64,000 bases of DNA from Novymonas esmeraldas (lineage: Eukaryota > Euglenozoa > Kinetoplastea > Trypanosomatida > Trypanosomatidae), in assembly GCA_019188245.1 (NCBI GenBank), contig JAECZO010000089.1, positions 64,501 to 128,500 of the forward strand, in the 5' to 3' direction. A model generated the notes under the pieces. The model was not told the DNA's origin. It made no database searches and was given only the letters and a program-made list of their open reading frames with translations. Positions within the stretch are counted from its first letter, which is position 1; each line of letters opens with the position of its first letter. Shown here in pieces: positions 26,964 to 35,513 of the stretch. The translations under genes and the position numbers were made by a program.

Positions 26964-28241
26964 TCAGTGCTCCACCGGCGGTGGAGCACCAAAGTAGCGG
27001 CGAGCCACGTAGCGGTGGACGTCGACGTGCTGCCAGTATGCCCCGCGCCAGCTGCTCTTCGACTTGGCGGAGTTGACGGCCTCGTCGGAAGTCCACTGCC
27101 GCCGCGTGCTCGAAGTGGCGGCGTACATGGAGAGCGGGTGGCTGCCGTGGTTCTGCGCAACGCCGGTCGACGGGGAGGGCTGCAGGTCATAGCGATTGAA
27201 CCACACATCCGCCACGTCGGCAACCGTCGCGGACTTCGTCGTCCTCCCTGGTGGGACAGCGGCGAGCGGCGGCACCACGACGTGCTGCACCTTGCCTTGG
27301 AAGACCACATGCGGTGCAATGACGACATGTGCCGGCGGGGGGAGATGCGGCCGCAGCTCCCGCATGGTTTCCCGAACAACTCGGGCGGTGGCGGCGACTG
27401 CGGCAGGAGAGGGTGTCGGGAGGGGTGGCGACGCAGCCTTCTCAGACACGACAGCCGCTGTTGCAGCCGCCGGCGTGGGTGCAGGGGGGACGACTCCCTG
27501 GGCAGTCACCGGGACCGGGGGCGGTGGAGCCGAAGCGGGGGCTACCGCGGCGAGCGGCACCACTGATGCTGGCGGCGGTGGTGGCGGAGCAGCTACGCTA
27601 GATGGAACGACCACGGCAGCGACTGCGTGAGGCGGCGGCGGCGGCGCGGGTGGAAGCGGCGTCACGACCATCGTCGGTGGTGGTGGTGGTGGGGCACCGC
27701 CGGGCGAGGCGGCCATATCGCTGCTGAGGTGAGCTTGTTGGGGCAGCGGCACGGCGGGTGTGGGCGATGTAATGAGCGATGCGGTGGGCAGCGACTTGCG
27801 CGTCACCGCCACAGGCGCGTTGGCTGACGGCTGCGCCGGTGGGACGGTGGCCGGCGGCAATGACGACAGCGACGGGTAGCTTGCCCCGGTGCTCGCGCCG
27901 AGGATCAGCTTCTTGGGCAGCCCGGTCGATACGGGGGGTATGGAGCTGACCAACGTCGGCGGTGACAGCGACTCCACGCTGATGATAGTGGGAAGTGGGG
28001 GCGAGTTCCCCACTGAGGCACTGGGCGGTGTGGGGGTGACAGCCTTCCGCTCCCACGGCGGTATCGACTTCCTCGCTGCGTTCTTGGGGGGTCCGAAGAG
28101 GTCGGACATGTCGAGCGCCACGCCACCGGCCTTCACCGCACTGACCGGTGCTGAAACAGCGGCGGGTGGGACCGGAACAGACGCCGGTGGCACGGGGACC
28201 ACCGCACCCGGCGGTGGTGGCAGCGGCGGGACGGCGCTCAT
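26964..28241 (-). CDS. Proline-rich protein with C-terminal RRYFGA signature
   Basis: A 425-residue protein from the ATG at 28241 (MSAVPPLPPPPG). Near residue 45 there is a short conserved-looking block, DMSDLFGPPKNAARK then PPWERK. Poly-proline runs with Val/Ala/Ser follow (residues 170-300), of the kind bound by profilin, SH3, WW or EVH1 domains. The final 80 residues become ordered: WFNRYDLQ, then GAYWQHVDVHRY, then ARRYFGAPPP at the very end. The next gene upstream (WD40/proline-rich) carries the related NYIQRRYYGASP, so the two probably bind a common partner or act together. No enzyme domain. I do not recognise the family. Confidence 0.7.
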   Translation of the reverse strand: MSAVPPLPPPPGAVVPVPPASVPVPPAAVSAPVSAVKAGGVALDMSDLFGPPKNAARKSIPPWERKAVTPTPPSASVGNSPPLPTIISVESLSPPTLVSSIPPVSTGLPKKLILGASTGASYPSLSSLPPATVPPAQPSANAPVAVTRKSLPTASLITSPTPAVPLPQQAHLSSDMAASPGGAPPPPPPTMVVTPLPPAPPPPPHAVAAVVVPSSVAAPPPPPPASVVPLAAVAPASAPPPPVPVTAQGVVPPAPTPAAATAAVVSEKAASPPLPTPSPAAVAATARVVRETMRELRPHLPPPAHVVIAPHVVFQGKVQHVVVPPLAAVPPGRTTKSATVADVADVWFNRYDLQPSPSTGVAQNHGSHPLSMYAATSSTRRQWTSDEAVNSAKSKSSWRGAYWQHVDVHRYVARRYFGAPPPVEH

Positions 28242-28888
28242 GTCTGTGGTTGATGTGGCTGGATCGGAGGGGGGGGGGCAGGAGAAGGAGGAGAACACGG
28301 TGGAGAGTGGAGAGCAACAGGAGAGGTTTGAAGGCGCGAGATACGCGTGTGGGAATCGAGAGGCAGACACATGCGCTGTCAGTGTGAGCACGTGTGTGTG
28401 TGTGTGTGTGCATGGCCATCTTGTCCCTCTGCCGCTTTCCCTCTCTCTTCTCTGGTACGTGGGACTACCACACGCACACACACGCCTCGCCGTGCAACAG
28501 AGACACGCCCGCACGTGCGCACCGCTTGCAAGTGCGTAGCGCTCTTCCAAACGCGTACCCTCGCCGAACAACAACAACAAAAGCAAAAAAAAAAAACGCG
28601 CACAGAAGCGGCTAGTCACGCGGCAGATCGGCAGAGGCCAGAAAAAAAAAAAAAAGATGCTGCAGCATCTCTTCGCCTGCACGAGTGTCACCTATCTTCA
28701 TGCATTTCGTGGCGGACGACGCCAGTGCACCATGGCGGTGCACTCGCGCGTCTCTGGTGGATCTACGCAGCAGACAACGTTGTTGAGCGGAGAAGAATCG
28801 CCGACTTGCACACACACACACACACATACACGTACACACCACATATGCACACGGCACGCGCGCCTGGACAGCGACTCACGCAGTTGTG
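28242..28888. other. Intergenic region in the WD40/proline-rich cluster
   Basis: A GT tract near 28391-28411, plus-strand A-runs at 28585-28596 and 28640-28654, and CA at about 28809-28832. No gene seen. Confidence 0.6.
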
Positions 28889-31561
28889 CTACGCGACTGC
28901 GGCTCTTGCTGGAGCTGCCAGCACGCGCTCGGTCGTGTTGACGGTCGTCGTTTTGGTGGTCGTCGTTTTCGACGTCGTGGTGGTTCGCTGTGCACGGACC
29001 TTGGCAGAGCGCGACGAGCCGTCGTGCGGCACGGCTGCTGCTGCTGCTGCTGCTGCGGCGGCGGCGGGGGAGCGAGACCGGTTCCGCTGCAGAGGCTCCA
29101 CCTTCACCCGCCGCAGTCGCCCACGGCGCTTCTCTTCCTTCATGAGGTCCGTCGTGCGCAGGCTCGGCGATGCGCCGTAGTAGCGGCGCTGGATGTAGTT
29201 GCCGACGTGTGGGTTGGTCCACATCACGCCGTCGTCCACAGCCGCTGCCGCGCCGGCGCCACGTTTGGCGGTGTGTGCCGCACCAGCGCCAGCCGTGGCA
29301 TCGGCAGCGCCAGCCGCGACGCTGCTGCCTGCAGGACCAACGACACCGGCACCGGCGACACCGGCACCGGCAACCCCGGCGACCCCGGCAACGGCAGCGC
29401 TGACGCTGCCAACGGTGGTGCCGTCAGCTCCTCCAGCCCCGGCGGTGGGGGGAGCACTCCCGCCGCCGGGTAAGAGGGCGGCTGTCGGGAGGGGCAGCGG
29501 CGCAGCGGCGCCGCCGGGTGGTGGCACCGGCGCCGTCGCCGCGGCGGGGGGCAGCGGGAGCGGAGGAGGAGCAACGCCACTCAGCGGCCCCCCTACGCCG
29601 AGGGAGGAGGGCGTGGCGGCTGCTACCGGCAACGCGGGAGGCGGCGCCATCGCCCCCGCTAACGACGGCGGCGGTGGCGGTACGCCGGCGCCTGGCACGT
29701 CCACCCCCGCTGGAGGCGCCGGCACAGGCCCCAGGGGTGCGGGGGGTCCGACCGGGACCGCGGTGCTGGTGGCGTACGTCCCTGGAGGCGGCGCTGTGGC
29801 ACCCGGAGCCCCTGGCACCGCCACCGTTGGCGGTGGCGGGACAAGCGACGAGAGGAGCGGCGGTTGTGGGGCGAGTCCGGCCGACGCCTTCCACGAGTCC
29901 AGCGGTGCGCCAACACCGGCGCCTGCACCGGCCGAGTCCAGCATCACCACGGGTGGGTTGGGGTTGTAGGCGATCAGGTCCTCTGTCGCGATGGCCGGCA
30001 TGCTGGCCAGCACGCGCTCCGCCTCCCCGGGAATGAGCAGGTTGAGCTCACTTCGCGCGTTCTGCAACAGCGCCAGTGTAGCGGCGATGTCGCGGTCCAT
30101 CTGTGCGACAGCACTGCGCCTCGCCTCCACCCGCTCCTCCGTGGCGCGGCACCGCTCCTCCACCTTGGCGAGCTGATCCTGCAGCCGCTGCTGCTGCGAC
30201 TCGAGCCCGGCGCCGCCGCCACCGAAGACGGTGCTGCAGCGGCGCAGCAGTGTCATGGCCTGCTTGTCGCGGTGCTCGATGGCCCCGAGTTGCTCCTTGA
30301 GCCGCTGCGTGCGCTGCCCCACAGCGGCGCGGAATTCGCGGTAGGGTGTGGAGCCGGAGACGTACCACGACGCGTCGTTGAAACGCACCTCGTCTGCCGT
30401 CATGTTCGTGTACTCGTCCTGGTACCAGCACCGCACAGCCCCATCTGCGCTGGAGGACCACACGACGAAGCGCGAGAGCTCGGCGGGGCACTCCACCGCG
30501 GTGACCCACCCCAGTGCCTGGTCCGTGACATGCTGCAGCAGCTGCCCGTTGGCCGCGTCAAAGATGCCCATGGTGCCATCCGCGGAGCCCGAGTAGACGC
30601 GGTCGCCGACGCGGCAGAGCGCCAGCACGCGACCGCTGTGCGGGGTGTGGATGCCGGCCGCCTCGCACGTGCGCAGGTGCCACCGCACGACCTGGCCAGA
30701 CGCATCTCCGGACCACATGTACTCACCCACGCGACAGAGCGCCAGCACGCCTCCGCTTTGGGAGTGGAAGTACCCGGTGAGTCGCATGGCACCCTCGCCG
30801 ACGTCCCACACCTTCACCGTGCAGTCGTCGGAGCCGGAGACCAGCGCGTTGCCTTCGGCGTAGAGGCACCGCACAGGCCCGTCGTGCGGGCTGCGGCTGC
30901 TGAAGAGGCGCACGTAGACAGAGTGGCAGGCGCGCCACTGCAGTATTTGACGGTCTTCGCTGCCCGAGTACACGTACCCGCCGAACTCGGCGAGGCTCGT
31001 GATGGCGGCCGTGTGCTTGCGCAGGAGTGCGAGCAGACCGACTGTGGTGCGGCGGCCGCCCCCTCCGCTGCTGTTTCTGTTCTCACCGCTTGCGGTGCTG
31101 GGCAGCACGCCGCCGTGGTGCACTTCGATGCAGCCGTTGGACAGCCCCATCCACACGTGCGCGTCGCCGTCCACCGTCGGCACTGCGAGCAGCGCGCACA
31201 CAATGACGGGGCCGTCCACGCCCACTGACGTCGCGGCGGCGGTGTCCTTGTTCGCGCCGCGCCTCAGGATCGACGGCGCCTTCGCGGCGGGTGCTCGGTT
31301 CGTGACGTTGGAGAGGATGTCCACTGCTGCTGCTGCTGCGGAGCTGCTGGGGGCGGTGGTGACGATGCCCGAGACAGCCGGCTCAAAGCGGCGCACCACC
31401 TCACCGGTCCGCGTGTTGCGCACCTCCACCTTTCCGTCTGCGTAGGCGATCCATACCAAGTCACCCGCCGTGGTGATGGACAGCGGCGGCGCCGGGACAA
31501 CAAGGGTGCGGTCATTCACAAGCAGCTCGGAGGCGACCGAGTGCGGCTGCGGTGACGGCAT
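28889..31561 (-). CDS. WD40 propeller / coiled-coil / proline-rich protein with RRYYGA signature
   Basis: An 890-residue protein from the ATG at 31561. Residues 1-400 form a seven-bladed-type WD40 propeller with blades such as VWMGLSNGCIEVHHG, VYSGSEDRQILQWRA, LVSGSDDCTVKVWD, MWSGDASGQVVRW and VYSGSADGTMGIFD. A charged coiled coil follows (about 405-515), then a long Pro/Gly/Ala/Val tail (540-770). A short ordered segment WTNPHVGNYIQRRYYGASP follows near 780-798. The end is basic (KEEKRRGRLRR), poly-Ala, and rich in Thr-Thr-Lys. The order propeller, coiled coil and poly-proline suggests a cytoskeletal or vesicle scaffold. The neighbour at 32502-34586 is a diverged paralogue sharing VRCLYAEGNALVSGSDD. 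Confidence 0.8.
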   Translation of the reverse strand: MPSPQPHSVASELLVNDRTLVVPAPPLSITTAGDLVWIAYADGKVEVRNTRTGEVVRRFEPAVSGIVTTAPSSSAAAAAVDILSNVTNRAPAAKAPSILRRGANKDTAAATSVGVDGPVIVCALLAVPTVDGDAHVWMGLSNGCIEVHHGGVLPSTASGENRNSSGGGGRRTTVGLLALLRKHTAAITSLAEFGGYVYSGSEDRQILQWRACHSVYVRLFSSRSPHDGPVRCLYAEGNALVSGSDDCTVKVWDVGEGAMRLTGYFHSQSGGVLALCRVGEYMWSGDASGQVVRWHLRTCEAAGIHTPHSGRVLALCRVGDRVYSGSADGTMGIFDAANGQLLQHVTDQALGWVTAVECPAELSRFVVWSSSADGAVRCWYQDEYTNMTADEVRFNDASWYVSGSTPYREFRAAVGQRTQRLKEQLGAIEHRDKQAMTLLRRCSTVFGGGGAGLESQQQRLQDQLAKVEERCRATEERVEARRSAVAQMDRDIAATLALLQNARSELNLLIPGEAERVLASMPAIATEDLIAYNPNPPVVMLDSAGAGAGVGAPLDSWKASAGLAPQPPLLSSLVPPPPTVAVPGAPGATAPPPGTYATSTAVPVGPPAPLGPVPAPPAGVDVPGAGVPPPPPSLAGAMAPPPALPVAAATPSSLGVGGPLSGVAPPPLPLPPAAATAPVPPPGGAAAPLPLPTAALLPGGGSAPPTAGAGGADGTTVGSVSAAVAGVAGVAGAGVAGAGVVGPAGSSVAAGAADATAGAGAAHTAKRGAGAAAAVDDGVMWTNPHVGNYIQRRYYGASPSLRTTDLMKEEKRRGRLRRVKVEPLQRNRSRSPAAAAAAAAAAAVPHDGSSRSAKVRAQRTTTTSKTTTTKTTTVNTTERVLAAPARAAVA

Positions 31562-31923
31562 TGGCCAGGGTTTTGTAAAATGAATGAATGTATGTATGCA
31601 AGTGTGCAAGTGTGTGTGTGTGTGTCTATGTGTGTCTATGTGTGTCTATCGCGAAGCTGCAGTGAGGGTAGAGGATGGGGGGGGGGGGGCTTTTTGATCG
31701 GGGGGTGGGTGGGCGACTGTGACGCAAGACGACGCACCAGCGCGTCTAGGTCCACCTCTATGTGTCTGTAGGAACCTACCTGCAAGTGTGGATGTGTGTA
31801 TGTGCGTGCGTGTGCGTGCGCTGTGTCGTAAAACTGTCTTTGCGTTTTACCCACGCGTGTCTCGTGCAGCTGGAAGAGGGCTGCTGGTAGCGTGTGTCCG
31901 CCAGAGCAGGAGCAGATTGTCGG

Positions 31924-31959
<36 letters not shown>

Positions 31960-32501
31960 CAACCGTAGGCGAGGATGACGCAGAAAAGATGGAGGGAAAA
32001 AAAGGGAGAGCGAGAGACGCAGTGTATGATACATGTGTGTGTGTCTGGTGTGCAGGCAAGGAATCACATTGAAGGTGCACGTGAACATCTCTCGCGCTGC
32101 CCATCTTCTTCACGCGGGCAGCCGAGCTTATGCTCCAGAAAAGGGAGCTTCCAGCCCCAGTCGCACTGAAGAGGACGCTTTCATCTTCACAGACACAGAC
32201 ACACACACACACACATCAACAGAGAAGAGCTCTCACAGTTCGGGACTGTGTGTGTGTGTGAGGGGGAGACCGAACGAGAGGCTGCTCTGAGAGTCTGCAA
32301 GACGCGCGATGCAGTGATTCTATGCGACAGGAAAAAAGTAGAAGAGAAGGCATGCTCTGGGGTGACCGACCCTCCACGGCGGCCTCACGTACTGGCGCGG
32401 GGTCAGTCCTGCGGCGCAAACGCCCTCCCCTCCCCTGCGTGACATTGCCTCGACGGCAAGGCGAGAAACAGAGACACCACCATCGCTGCAGGGGGGGCGA
32501 G
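31562..32501. other. Intergenic region between the two WD40 paralogues
   Basis: About 0.94 kb with GT and TATGTGTC repeats near 31608-31650, a G-run near 31679-31690 and CA at about 31929-31958. No gene is supported. Confidence 0.6.
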
Positions 32502-34586
32502 CTAGAACGACAACCGGCGCGTCCGTGGCTGCGCCGTGGACCTCAGCGGCGCGTCGTCCAGCGTCCGGGCGCCGCCACCACCACCGCCGGCAGCCGGCGC
32601 TGGCGCCGCAGGCACCGACACGATGGGTGGCGGCGGTACAACCGCGACGGGCGGCGGCGGCACTGACGATCCTCCTCCCCCTCCTCCCCCTCCTCCTCCA
32701 CCAGCCATCCGCAGCAGCATGCCCATCGTCGGTCTCGGTCCTGCTGCAGACGGCGGGGGCGGGAGGGAGCTCAGCACCGGCTCGTAGCTGCGGCTGACGG
32801 TGACCTGCGCCTCGGTGACGATGCGCGCCGGGGAGGCGGGGCGCTCCGGCACAGGCGCCGTTGGCGGCGGCACCGGTGCCGGTGGAGGCGCCGGAACGCA
32901 CCCCAGCGGTGGGGCAGGTGGTGGCGGTGGCAGAGACGGAGTCACGGTGGCGGGCGGCGGGGGTGTGACCAATGCCGGGGGAGCAGCAGGTGCTGACACC
33001 AGAGGCAGAGGCAGCGTCTGTGGCGGCGGCGGCAGCGGCGGCGGCGGGGCGGGTGGCAGGGGGGAGGGGAGCACGGAGACGAAGGCGTTCGGCCGTGGCA
33101 GCGCGGCAGGGCCAGAGGGCGGCGGCGGCGGTGGTGGTGGCAATCCTGACAGGGCTGCCGAGAGCGGCAGTGGCACCGCCGCCGCGGGCAGTGGAGCCGG
33201 CGGCACGCCAGGCACTGGAACGCCGGCGGTGGCAGGGGGGCGCGAGCGGGCTGTGCTGAGGGCCTCGGTGAGGCGGGCCAGTTGCCTGCGCAGCACATCG
33301 AGCGTCTGCGTCTTTCGGTCCACCGCGGCGTCGATCGCGCGCGTCTCCTCCTCCATGGCGTCGCATCGCTTCTGTGTCTGCTTCACCTTGCCGTCCAGCA
33401 GCCAGTATCGCGCCGCCGCGGTCTCGCGGCCCTCGCCGAGGCTCTCCAGAAACCCCCGCACCGCCTCGTCGGAGCCGCTGGACAGGACGACGAGCTCCGT
33501 CAGCTCCCGCTGCTGCTCCAGCAGCGCCTCGTTTGTCTGCAGGTATGGCAGCTGGGTCGCGTAGTACCACCGCATGTCCAAGAAGCCCTCCCGCTCCGCC
33601 GTTACCGGGTGGTGCTCGTCGTGATGCCAGCACCGCACTGTGTTGTCAGCGCTGCCCGACCACACAAAGTAGCGGTTCACCTCCACCGCACAGGTGAGGG
33701 CGGAGATGCCGCTGCCACGGTGGTCGTCGAGCCGGTTCACGACAGTGCAGTCGGCGGCGTTGAAGACGCATATGCGGCCCTCCGCGCTACCGGCGTACAC
33801 CCGCGCGCCGACCTTGCGGAGGGATGTGATGCGGCCGTGCAGCTGGTGACACACCAGCAGGGCATCGCCGTCCTTTACCCGCCACACCGCGATCGCCCCG
33901 CTCTGGTCGCCGGACCACATGGACGTGCCCACGCGGCAGAGCGCGGAGACACCGCCGCTGTCGCGGTGCAGGTGGGGGTACTGCTGCAGGCTCGTGCCGC
34001 TGAGGGTGTCCCAGACGCGGATCGTGTTGTCATCGGACCCGCTCACGAGGGCGTTGCCCTCGGCGTACAGGCAGCGGACGTAGTTGCTGTGGCCGGTCAA
34101 GACACGCAGCAGCTGCCCATCCGCGACGCGCCACTGCGTGATGGTGAAGTCGCTCGAGCCTGCATAGGCGACGACGCCGCGGTACTGAGCGAGGCAGTAG
34201 ACGCCAGAGAGATGCTTGCTGAGCTGGCGGCGCAGCTGGTACGCCTCGGTGTACACCTCTATCGCGCCAGAGCTGAGCCCCATCCACAGCTGTGCCTCCT
34301 GGTGGGCAACGTCGTAGACAGAGAGCATGCTCCACACCTTACTGCGCCGCTGACGGACGCCGGCGACGGGAAAGACGTGGACAACCTGGCCGGTGTGCAC
34401 GTCGCGCACCTCGACACGCCCGTCTTGCATCGCAAGCCATATGGTGCTGTTGTAGCTCCCCGCCATCGCCACGACGGCGCTCTCCACGTGAAAGCACTTG
34501 GTCTCGGCGTAGACGGCAGCCGCCGCGGCGGCTTCCCGTGCCCTGGCCGGCGGACTCGCCACCCGAGAGCGAGCCGTGGCATGCAT
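32502..34586 (-). CDS. WD40 propeller / coiled-coil / proline-rich protein, paralogue of its neighbour
   Basis: A 694-residue protein from the ATG at 34586. The WD40 propeller (about 20-335) has blades IWLAMQDGRVEVRD, LWMGLSSGAIEVY, LVSGSDDNTIRVWD, MWSGDQSGAIAVW, VYAGSAEGRICVFN and VWSGSADNTVRCW. The coiled coil spans about 345-445. A proline tract (450-690) has many PPPPPP and PLPP runs, with a Gly-rich stretch near the end. Blade order and wording match the 890-residue neighbour (shared VRCLYAEGNALVSGSDD), so they arose by tandem duplication and then diverged. Unlike the neighbour it ends TAQPRTRRLSF with no RRYYGA segment. Propeller-plus-polyproline is reminiscent of actin or SH3 scaffolds, but the function is unknown. 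Confidence 0.8.
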   Translation of the reverse strand: MHATARSRVASPPARAREAAAAAAVYAETKCFHVESAVVAMAGSYNSTIWLAMQDGRVEVRDVHTGQVVHVFPVAGVRQRRSKVWSMLSVYDVAHQEAQLWMGLSSGAIEVYTEAYQLRRQLSKHLSGVYCLAQYRGVVAYAGSSDFTITQWRVADGQLLRVLTGHSNYVRCLYAEGNALVSGSDDNTIRVWDTLSGTSLQQYPHLHRDSGGVSALCRVGTSMWSGDQSGAIAVWRVKDGDALLVCHQLHGRITSLRKVGARVYAGSAEGRICVFNAADCTVVNRLDDHRGSGISALTCAVEVNRYFVWSGSADNTVRCWHHDEHHPVTAEREGFLDMRWYYATQLPYLQTNEALLEQQRELTELVVLSSGSDEAVRGFLESLGEGRETAAARYWLLDGKVKQTQKRCDAMEEETRAIDAAVDRKTQTLDVLRRQLARLTEALSTARSRPPATAGVPVPGVPPAPLPAAAVPLPLSAALSGLPPPPPPPPSGPAALPRPNAFVSVLPSPLPPAPPPPLPPPPQTLPLPLVSAPAAPPALVTPPPPATVTPSLPPPPPAPPLGCVPAPPPAPVPPPTAPVPERPASPARIVTEAQVTVSRSYEPVLSSLPPPPSAAGPRPTMGMLLRMAGGGGGGGGGGGSSVPPPPVAVVPPPPIVSVPAAPAPAAGGGGGGARTLDDAPLRSTAQPRTRRLSF

Positions 34587-34668
34587 GATTGCAGAGAACG
34601 GCCACACACCGTGGTTTTTTTTTTTTTTTTGTATGAATCTATGAGAGTGTAGGTACCTATGTGTATAA

Positions 34669-34700
<32 letters not shown>

Positions 34701-35291
34701 CAGTGGAGTGTTGGGAGAGACAGTAGGCTTCCGGGCGGTACACCACCCACGTCGTCGCCACCGCCACGGCCGTCGCCGCCGTCGTGGCTCTCTTCTTCTC
34801 CACCCCTCTTTTTCTCTCCCTCTCTCTTTCACGTACCACTCTCTCCTTTCCGCGTGCGGTTCTGTGTTGGAAGTGCCGCTGCACGTACGCGTGAAGATGG
34901 GTGCGCCTTTTCACTTCTTCAGTGTGTCAGAGCCGAACGCGGCTTGCACGTGTGCGACAAAGTCAAGAGGTGAGGGTGAGAGAGAGGAAGAGTGTATGTG
35001 TGTGTACTTGTTAATGCTGACAGCAGCAGCAGCCACATGTGTTGCCATGCCCTTGCCCACCCACCGCTTCGCTGTTCCTCGCGTTCCATCCCACCACATG
35101 TGCATGCCGCGCGGCGGCGACAGGAGTGTGGGGGGTGGGTGCGGCTGCGACGATGCACACAGAGTCGCGCTGGAGGTCAGGCTCGCGGTACACACACGTC
35201 ACAAGTCCGCGAGTCAGCGACGGACAGGAGAGAAAAAAGGTGCGGGGATGGGAAGGAGCGCACCGACACGCGTCGTCGCGAGCTTCACGCA

Positions 35292-35330
<39 letters not shown>

Positions 35331-35513
35331 TTTCGTGTTCTTGTCGAAGATGGGGAAGCCAGAGAGAGAGAGAGAGACCGAGGGGGAAAGGAAGGAGAAG
35401 CGAAGGAGCGGGCGGGGTACCGCGCGTGTCGTGCTGTGCGGTCGCGATCGTCCCTCCCTCAAAAAAAAAAAAGAAACACTCGTCCATCGCAAGTCTCTCG
35501 CCTCCTCCTTTCC
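34587..35513. other. Intergenic region upstream of the WD40 pair
   Basis: A plus-strand T-run at 34617-34631, GT at about 34669-34697 and 35293-35329, and an A-run at 35461-35472. No gene seen. Confidence 0.6.

Noticed and set aside
28889-34586. Reading the WD40/proline-rich proteins as formins because of the poly-proline tracts.
   Set aside because: No FH2 domain is visible, and the propeller and coiled coil explain the folded parts.
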